Part shown: positions 58,350-64,000 of the stretch, in pieces | How positions within the stretch are numbered: the stretch's first letter is position 1 | Layout: each line of letters begins with the position of its first letter | NCBI GenBank assembly: GCA_964470555.1 | Contig: CAYYDG010000030.1 | Location: 1-64,000, forward strand | Length of the DNA stretch: 64,000 nt | Direction of reading: 5' to 3' | Source: RBC074 sp964470555 | GTDB taxonomy: Bacteria; Acidobacteriota; Blastocatellia; RBC074 | Notes under the pieces: model-generated | Seen by the model: the letters and a program-made list of their open reading frames with translations, nothing else | What the model was told of the DNA's origin: nothing | Database searches by the model: none | Made by a program: the position numbers and the translations under genes

Positions 58350-59465
58350 TTATGGGCGGCGAGCAGGTTCGGATTCGCCGATGTTGATCCAGCGTTGTTC
58401 CGCTTCGGATCGCAAAATGGAGTCTATGACTTCCTGGCAGCGCAATCCGTCCGCAAACGTTGCTGCGTGGGCGATTTCCGTTCTGCCTTCGCGCAAGGCC
58501 TGAACCGTTTCTCGCGCCAGATGATAAAAAGACCGCGCCCAGACGTTGTCGGGAATGACGGAAATTTCACGCGCACGATCCGCCAGCGACATTTCTTCGA
58601 ATGGGTGATTGTATCCAATGGCTCCCAGCAGCACTTCTTCGCCGTCCAGCACCAGGGTTCCGTTGCTGCCGACCGCCGTAATCTGATTTTTTCCGCCGCT
58701 GGCGAACAGGGACGACAGCATGACAACGCCGTGGGAAATACGATTTTCCTGTGATCCGAACCGAACCAGGAACGAACAGTAATCGTCGGTTTCGTTCGTT
58801 TTCATTTCTCCGGTTTTTGGGTCTTTGCGTTCGGGAACCATTGTGGCGACGGCGCTCGTAACGGATTCGATTTCGCCGAACATCCAGCGAATGGCGTCAA
58901 TTGCGTGCGAGCCAAGCGCTCCGAGCAAACCGCCTCCGGCAGATTTCTGCGACCACCAATTCCACGGACGTTGGGCAGAATGCCGAAAGCCTGAAGAGAT
59001 GGTCACGCTGATGTGATGCAAGTCGCCAAGAAAGCCTCCGTCCACCAGTTCTTTCATGCGTCGCCACGTCGGATTGAATCGCAATTCGTGATCTATGATC
59101 GAAAGCTGGTTTGGTTTGGTTGCTGCCAGTCCGGTCATTTCGCGAGCTTCGTTGGCGTTCATCGCCATCGGTTTTTCGCAAATCACATGCTTGCCGGCGT
59201 TGAGTGCAGCAATTGAAATCGGATGGTGCAAATATGGCGGCGCGGAAACGACGACCAGCGAAACTTCCTCGAGCGCCAACAACTGTTCGTAACTTTCACA
59301 GGCGTTGGCAATTTTGAATTCCGATGCGACTTTGACGGCGTTTTCATAATGCCCGCTGCAAACGGCCACCAATTCCGCTCCATCGCACAATTGAAAAGCC
59401 GGCGCCTGCGCGCTGCGCGCAAAACCGGTGCCGATCAATCCAATTCCGATCTTGTCCTGCTTCAT
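58350..59465 (-). CDS. Gfo/Idh/MocA-family oxidoreductase
   Basis: The start is the ATG at 59465 (371 residues); a TTG two codons upstream is possible. The Rossmann NAD(P) motif is IGIGLIGTGFARSAQAPAF, and CEKPMA holds the EKP triad lysine. The long C-terminal domain has a typical alpha/beta sugar-dehydrogenase form (HDELRFNPTWRRMKELV..., SGFRHSAQRPWNWWS, GGLLGALGSHAIDAIRWMFG). It oxidises or reduces a sugar or cyclitol; substrate unknown. No other sugar gene lies beside it, so its pathway cannot be inferred. Confidence 0.9.
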   Translation of the reverse strand: MKQDKIGIGLIGTGFARSAQAPAFQLCDGAELVAVCSGHYENAVKVASEFKIANACESYEQLLALEEVSLVVVSAPPYLHHPISIAALNAGKHVICEKPMAMNANEAREMTGLAATKPNQLSIIDHELRFNPTWRRMKELVDGGFLGDLHHISVTISSGFRHSAQRPWNWWSQKSAGGGLLGALGSHAIDAIRWMFGEIESVTSAVATMVPERKDPKTGEMKTNETDDYCSFLVRFGSQENRISHGVVMLSSLFASGGKNQITAVGSNGTLVLDGEEVLLGAIGYNHPFEEMSLADRAREISVIPDNVWARSFYHLARETVQALREGRTEIAHAATFADGLRCQEVIDSILRSEAEQRWINIGESEPARRP

Positions 59466-59708
59466 CGTCAATCTTTACCTTTGGGCGTTTGCTGTCCTGA
59501 ACCGATTCTTCCAAAAACGATACGTCATTTTACACACCAGCCGCCAATTGCAAAATCAGGAATGCAGCTTCGATTTTCGATAACTGTTGACTGCCACTAG
59601 CGGCTGAAAAGTCGCGTGTTATAATCCCACCGCATTTTGCCAGCAGTAACGCATCGCTCTAAACCATCAAACACAAACGCAGCGTCCAAAAACGATCTGG
59701 GAGGATTT

Positions 59709-60638
59709 ATGGTCAGATTTGGCGGTTTGAAAAACGAGATGGAAATTGGCGTTTCCGAACAAGATGATCTTTCGTCCAACATCTACTCCGCCCCTCAAAG
59801 TGGCGGTCCGCGTGGTTATGCTGCGCAGTTCGGCGACGATGAACGTGATCCGTGGGATTATGATGACTTTCGGGATGACGATGATGATGAGGAGGAGGAT
59901 TATCTGAAAGACGATGATGATTTAGACGATGACGATCTCGACGACGATGATGATGATGATGATGATTCCTTGAGTGTCAAACACGAGATTAAGGTTCAGG
60001 TTGAGGAAGTAGAAGAGGAAGATGATGGTAAGAAGGACGGCGAACAAGCTTTGGTCGAAGAGGAAATTGTAGAGGTTGGTTTCGAACCTGCCCCCTCAAG
60101 TTTCGTTCAACCCGAAGTGGTTCCGCTGGTAATTGACGTAACCCCTGAACCTGCTCCGGTCGTGATTCCAGCGGCGGTCGAAGTCGTTTCCCCGTCTGCC
60201 GAAGAGTCGAGTAAACCAGCAAAGAAAACTGCCGCAAAATCGAAAGCGAAGAAAGCTGCTAAATCAGCAAGGAAGGCTGTTAAAAAAGCGGTCAAGTCTG
60301 CAAAGAAGGCTAAGAAGGCTGCGAAAAAGGCAGCGACCAAAACTTCTAAAGCAGCCAAGCCTGCCAAAAAGGCCAAGGCTGCCAAGAAAGCTGCAAAGAA
60401 GGTCGCTAAAAAAGCGGCTAAAAAAGCAGTGAAACCAACCTCAAAGAAAGGAGGGAAGAAACCCGTGCCAGCAACCAAGAAAGCTGCCAAGAAGGCCCCG
60501 GCGAAAAAAGCCGCCAAGAAAGCTCCAGCTAAGAAAGCCGCCAAGAAGGCTCCGGTGAAAAAGGCTGCGAAGAAAGCTCCAGCCAAGAAAGCCCCGGCGA
60601 AAAAAGCCGCCAAGAAAGCTCCAGCCAAGAAGAAGTAA
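59709..60638 (+). CDS. histone H1-like basic protein with acidic N-terminal half
   Basis: The start is the ATG at 59709 with GGGAGGATTT upstream; a TTG at 59637 in frame is rejected. The 309-residue protein is strikingly bipolar: an acidic N-terminal half with an Asp run near residues 55-85 and a Glu-rich stretch, and a C-terminal half of Lys/Ala/Pro repeats (AKKAPAKKA type, about residues 180-309) as in bacterial H1-like or AlgP-like DNA-binding proteins. The basic tail should bind nucleic acid; the acidic part may mask it or bind partners. It is encoded partly by 33-bp-scale DNA repeats (60474-60635). Confidence 0.88.
   Translation: MVRFGGLKNEMEIGVSEQDDLSSNIYSAPQSGGPRGYAAQFGDDERDPWDYDDFRDDDDDEEEDYLKDDDDLDDDDLDDDDDDDDDSLSVKHEIKVQVEEVEEEDDGKKDGEQALVEEEIVEVGFEPAPSSFVQPEVVPLVIDVTPEPAPVVIPAAVEVVSPSAEESSKPAKKTAAKSKAKKAAKSARKAVKKAVKSAKKAKKAAKKAATKTSKAAKPAKKAKAAKKAAKKVAKKAAKKAVKPTSKKGGKKPVPATKKAAKKAPAKKAAKKAPAKKAAKKAPVKKAAKKAPAKKAPAKKAAKKAPAKKK
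60474..60635 (+). repeat. degenerate tandem repeat encoding AKKAPAKKA units
   Basis: The 3' end of the H1-like gene is built from near repeats of AAGAAAGCTCC and CCAAGAAAGC words spaced by 15-33 bp, encoding the Lys/Ala/Pro tail. This is a low-complexity coding repeat, not an independent element. Confidence 0.7.
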
Positions 60639-60678
60639 GGCTGCCGAAATCGTCTCAGACGATTGAGCTGATAACAAC

Positions 60679-60729
60679 AAGGCGATGCCATCCAGATTGC
60701 TCACGTGACCTGGGTGACATCGCCTTTTT
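60679..60729. terminator. bidirectional terminator between H1-like gene and pdxA
   Basis: AAGGCGATG (60679-60687) pairs perfectly with CATCGCCTT (60718-60726), and partial pairing continues inward; a T-run follows on the plus strand and is matched by A/T sequence on the other. It sits between two convergent genes. Confidence 0.7.
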
Positions 60730-60734
60730 CGTGA

Positions 60735-61769
60735 TTATTGAAGGGAATGTTTGCGCTGAAATAATTCGACGGCCAGTTTGATGGCGGCGATCATGCTGGA
60801 ATGATCGGCTTTGCCTTGCCCGGCAATGTCGAACGCCGTTCCGTGATCCACAGAAGTGCGTATGAACGGCAATCCCAGGGTGACATTGACAGCTTCGCCG
60901 AACGACAGGCATTTGACAGGGATCAAGCCTTGATCGTGATAACAGGAAATTACCAGATCGAATTCGCCGCGTGCGGCTCGCAAAAACACAGTGTCGCCGG
61001 AATGTGGCCCGCTGACCTCTATGCCGTCGGTTTTGCGGCAGCTTTCAATGGCAGGAATCATTTCGGCAGCTTCTTCGAAGCCGAAGAGCGTGCCTTCACC
61101 GCCGTGCGGATTTAATGCCGCCACTGCGATTCGCGGGCGAACGAAACCATACGCAATCAGCTCGCGGTGAATCAGACGGATCAAGGTTTCGAGAGCGGAT
61201 TTTTTGACGTAGCTTGAAACTTCGGTCAGCGGGACGTGAGTGGTCAGCAAGGCAACGCGCAAAGCCGGAGCAATGAAGGTCATGGCGAATTCGTCGGTGT
61301 GAGTAAGCTTCGCCAGAAATTCCGTGTGGCCGGGGAAATGATACCCGGCCAGAAAGAGCGAACGTTTATTGATCGGCGCGGTGGTGATTGCGTCCAGTTT
61401 GCCGATACCGCAAAGCGCAACGGCGGCTTCTATGTATTCTGCCGCCGCTTTGCCGCATTCGGCCTGCTCGCGTCCCAATTGAATCGAACCGGGAATGTTG
61501 GCCAGGTTGTAAATGATTGGCGGACTGAGGTGGTCAGGCCAGGTTTCGCCGACGTTGAGAACATCCAAACCACGCGCCAACCCAAAAACGCGCGACCAGT
61601 GCGCCAGATATTGAGCGTCTCCGATCAACACCGGTACACAGATGGATTGGATTTCTTCTTCGGCAATGGCTTTGAGTGAAATTTCCGGGCCGATGCCCGC
61701 CGGATCGCCAATGGTGATTCCGATCCGCGGCTTTCGTCCCGGAGCTTCATTGCCAGTTGCATCAGGCAT
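60735..61769 (-). CDS. pdxA: 4-hydroxythreonine-4-phosphate dehydrogenase
   Basis: A 344-residue enzyme of the PdxA family, which oxidises 4-hydroxythreonine-4-phosphate in pyridoxal phosphate biosynthesis. It starts with a non-conserved tail followed by RIGITIGDPAGIGPEISLKA. Other hallmarks are VLIGDAQYL, TTAPINKRSLFLAGYHFPGHTEFLA with metal His, ALNPHGGEGTLFGFEE, VSGPHSGDTVFLRA, CYHDQGLIPVKCL with the metal ligand, and TSVDHGTAFDIAGQGKAD. Length and motif order are normal. It follows the Hfq-like gene by 24 bp on the same strand. Confidence 0.93.
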   Translation of the reverse strand: MPDATGNEAPGRKPRIGITIGDPAGIGPEISLKAIAEEEIQSICVPVLIGDAQYLAHWSRVFGLARGLDVLNVGETWPDHLSPPIIYNLANIPGSIQLGREQAECGKAAAEYIEAAVALCGIGKLDAITTAPINKRSLFLAGYHFPGHTEFLAKLTHTDEFAMTFIAPALRVALLTTHVPLTEVSSYVKKSALETLIRLIHRELIAYGFVRPRIAVAALNPHGGEGTLFGFEEAAEMIPAIESCRKTDGIEVSGPHSGDTVFLRAARGEFDLVISCYHDQGLIPVKCLSFGEAVNVTLGLPFIRTSVDHGTAFDIAGQGKADHSSMIAAIKLAVELFQRKHSLQ

Positions 61770-61793
61770 AATCAGGCGCGTTGAGCGATGAAT

Positions 61794-62201
<408 letters not shown>

Positions 62202-62718
62202 TTTCTTTCTCCTTACTTGCGAAAAGCGGTAAGTGGCCAGAGAGCGGTCTGACTATCCGCTCCTTAAAAGCCGGAGCCCAGTGATGAGCTAAGCTAACAG
62301 ATTAGATGAAGCAGTTTATCCGCTCAGGTTTGTTGTACGGCACACAAGCACAGCCGAAGAAGGCGCAGTGTGCCGACGATTGACACTCAACCATAAAGAC
62401 TAGATTGAGAAAAGGTGACCCTCGTCCCGAAATGCGATTCGGGAAACTGGAATTATCCTCACTATGAAGAACAACGGAGGTAATTTGCGGGAATCTGCAA
62501 CGGCGCCTGCGTTAGCGCCTCAGCGACCATAGCTCAATACTGATGCTCGTTGATGGCCGGGATGCTAACTCAACAAAACAATCGGCGCAAGTCAGCCGCA
62601 GAGTTTGAAGCCTGACTCAATACTTTTCCGAACCAGTGACGACCAGGCTTCGTAATGCAGAGTCGCTTGAGCCTGTTCTGGCAATTACAAACGCATGTTT
62701 TCAATTCCTGGAATTCAC
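62202..62718. other. 517-bp gap with several hairpins, no gene
   Basis: No long coding frame is convincing. The region contains perfect stems at 62338-62375 (CGGCACAC with GTGTGCCG), 62425-62444 (TCCCGAA with TTCGGGA), 62502-62519 (GGCGC with GCGCC) and 62607-62651 (GAAGCCTG with CAGGCTTC). Together they could be an unannotated non-coding RNA or a long untranslated leader of the protease gene. I could not match it to RNase P, tmRNA, SRP, 6S or a known riboswitch by motif. Confidence 0.35.
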
Positions 62719-64000
62719 ATGAAGTTAAAGAAATGGTTGTTTGCGACGCAGATTATGATTGCGCTTCTGGCTGGGTTGGCGGTTTGTCTGCCAGCCGAAA
62801 GTCGCTCGCAAGCTCCTGTGCGGCCGGTTGTCGTTGGCGTGTCCACGACGGGCAAACCTGCTGACGAGCGACAACAGACCTTCGATATTGTCTGGCGCAC
62901 TGTCAAAGACAGACACTTCGATCCGACCTTTGGTGGATTGGATTGGGACAAGGTGCGGCAGCAATACGAACCGCGTCTTTCTGCAATCAAAACCGACGCT
63001 GAGCTATACAGATTGCTGCAACAGATGCTGGGCGAATTGAAGCAATCCCATTTCAACATCGTTCCGCCGGAATCAGTGATTGCAGACAATGCGGCGGAAC
63101 CTCCGAGCGGCAGCACAGGCATTGACGTGAGAATCATTGATGGACAAGCGGTGATCGTTCGCGTTGAAGCCAATTCGCCAGCGGAGCAAGCGGGAGTACG
63201 TACCGGATTCGTCGTCAAACAGGTTGGTGAAACGAAAGTCGAACAATTGATCTTGCCACCAGGAAAAGGCGATTTGTCGGAAAAGGTTCGCCTGTTGCAG
63301 TCAACGCGCCGCGTGTTGCGCGAAATCAACGGCGAGCCGGGCAGTTCCGTCAAGCTAGTGTTTCTGGACGGAAAGAACCATTCGCAAACCGCGACCATCG
63401 CCCGCGTCAAGCTGAGCGGAGAGTTGTCACCGCGTCTGGGAAACTTTCCTCCGCAATACACAGAGTTTGAATGGAAACGGTTGTCGGGCAACATTGGCTA
63501 CATTCGTTTCAACATTTTCACGACGCCGATTTCGGAAAAAATTCGAGCGGCGCTTACCGAACTTCGTGACTCGGCAGGAATCGTGATTGATTTGCGCGGC
63601 AACCCTGGGGGTGTGGCGGGAATCGCGACTGGCATTGCCGGGCGGCTATCTGATAAAAGCGGCATGCTCGGTACGATGAAAATGCGCACGAACGAATTGA
63701 AGTTCGCCATTTTCCCGCAACAGAATGCTTATCTCGGTCCGGTGGCAATTTTGATTGACGGTTTGAGCGCTTCGACCAGCGAGGTGTTTTCCGGCGGAAT
63801 GCAGGAGCTTGGGCGCGCGGTCGTGATCGGTGAATCCAGCGCAGGAGCTTGTCTGCCATCGGTGTTTCAAAAGCTGCCGACTGGGGCTTTGTTTCAATTC
63901 GCCATTGCCGATTTCAAAACGCCGAAAGGTGTGTTGATCGAAGGGCGAGGCGTGACGCCGGATGTTGAGGTGAAATGGAATCGCGCCAGTCTGTTAAATG
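62719..64000 (+). CDS. exported S41-family (C-terminal processing) protease, 3' end beyond the window
   Basis: The start is the ATG at 62719; the frame is open to the right edge. A signal peptide (MKLKKWLFATQIMIALLAG) leads to a helical region, then a PDZ domain (about 135-200; GIDVRIIDGQAVIVRVEANSPAEQAGVRTGF), and the S41 protease core. Visible are LRGNPGGVAGIATGIA and the ILIDGLSASTSEVFSGGM segment with the catalytic Ser, followed by GRAVVIGESSAGA. It cleaves proteins near their C-termini in the periplasm. The catalytic lysine is presumably in the same block or just beyond. It follows a structured gap. Confidence 0.9.
   Translation, partial: MKLKKWLFATQIMIALLAGLAVCLPAESRSQAPVRPVVVGVSTTGKPADERQQTFDIVWRTVKDRHFDPTFGGLDWDKVRQQYEPRLSAIKTDAELYRLLQQMLGELKQSHFNIVPPESVIADNAAEPPSGSTGIDVRIIDGQAVIVRVEANSPAEQAGVRTGFVVKQVGETKVEQLILPPGKGDLSEKVRLLQSTRRVLREINGEPGSSVKLVFLDGKNHSQTATIARVKLSGELSPRLGNFPPQYTEFEWKRLSGNIGYIRFNIFTTPISEKIRAALTELRDSAGIVIDLRGNPGGVAGIATGIAGRLSDKSGMLGTMKMRTNELKFAIFPQQNAYLGPVAILIDGLSASTSEVFSGGMQELGRAVVIGESSAGACLPSVFQKLPTGALFQFAIADFKTPKGVLIEGRGVTPDVEVKWNRASLLN

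Noticed and set aside
60240..60635. Repetitive Lys/Ala codons as a possible non-coding repeat array
   Set aside because: The frame is maintained over the whole stretch and gives an H1-like tail.
62202..62718. RNase P RNA, tmRNA or 6S RNA
   Set aside because: None of the conserved sequence blocks of these RNAs could be found; only generic hairpins are present.

Overview
The window looks like chromosome of an acidobacterium, most likely of the Blastocatellia type. The evidence is a TIGR03437-type C-terminal module (first described in Solibacter) at 50230-53592, an Oar-like TonB receptor with an N-terminal carboxypeptidase-regulatory domain (18356-22147), a TIGR02999-type ECF sigma factor next to a Ser/Thr kinase, three Uma2-family proteins, secreted WD40 propellers, and moderately G+C-rich coding sequence with frequent short dispersed intergenic repeats. 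The taxonomic call is inference from gene content; no rRNA or tRNA gene was seen.

Layout. 1-3386: an HNH nuclease cut by the window edge with an overlapping small helical partner, a Tat-exported sugar isomerase-like protein, MutM and a Uma2 protein. 3492-10755: an envelope/signalling cluster of SEDS (RodA/FtsW) polymerase, PP2C phosphatase with TPR, transmembrane Ser/Thr kinase with SH3-like ectodomain, FhaA-like FHA protein and a TlpA-like thioredoxin. It resembles the actinobacterial rodA-pstP-pknB-fhaA locus and is interrupted by a GxxExxY gene flanked by 28-bp inverted repeats. 10855-17988: LIC_10091-like exported protein, alpha/beta hydrolase, ECF sigma plus cytoplasmic kinase, paired bPH2 membrane proteins and a second Uma2 protein. 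18356-27466: the TonB-dependent receptor, a SPOR protein, a DUF4139 protein with a regulatory domain inserted in its middle, and a small membrane protein.

27830-38034 is a WD40 region: two paralogous secreted WD40 proteins with the same C-terminal tail around a small secreted protein, then a divergent kinase-WD40 fusion preceded by what looks like a decayed ECF sigma gene. 38054-48792 is a housekeeping core: a secernin-like peptidase, an acyl-CoA synthetase/GNAT fusion, MutS2, a small coiled-coil membrane protein, DnaG and RpoD. 48854-53592 begins with a visibly A+T-richer patch that ends abruptly near 51110, inside a giant secreted protein whose metalloprotease-like domain has lost its HExxH histidines. 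53755-64000 holds a solitary microcompartment shell protein, a TonB C-terminus remnant, a third Uma2 protein, a P1 peptidase, glutaredoxin, citrate synthase, a CDGSH protein, a Gfo/Idh oxidoreductase, a histone H1-like protein, PdxA with an Hfq-like protein, an unexplained structured gap, and an S41 protease cut by the right edge.

The strongest candidates for a little-described system are the SEDS/PP2C/kinase/FHA/thioredoxin cluster, the inverted-repeat-bounded GxxExxY unit inside it, and the WD40 propeller/kinase neighbourhood.
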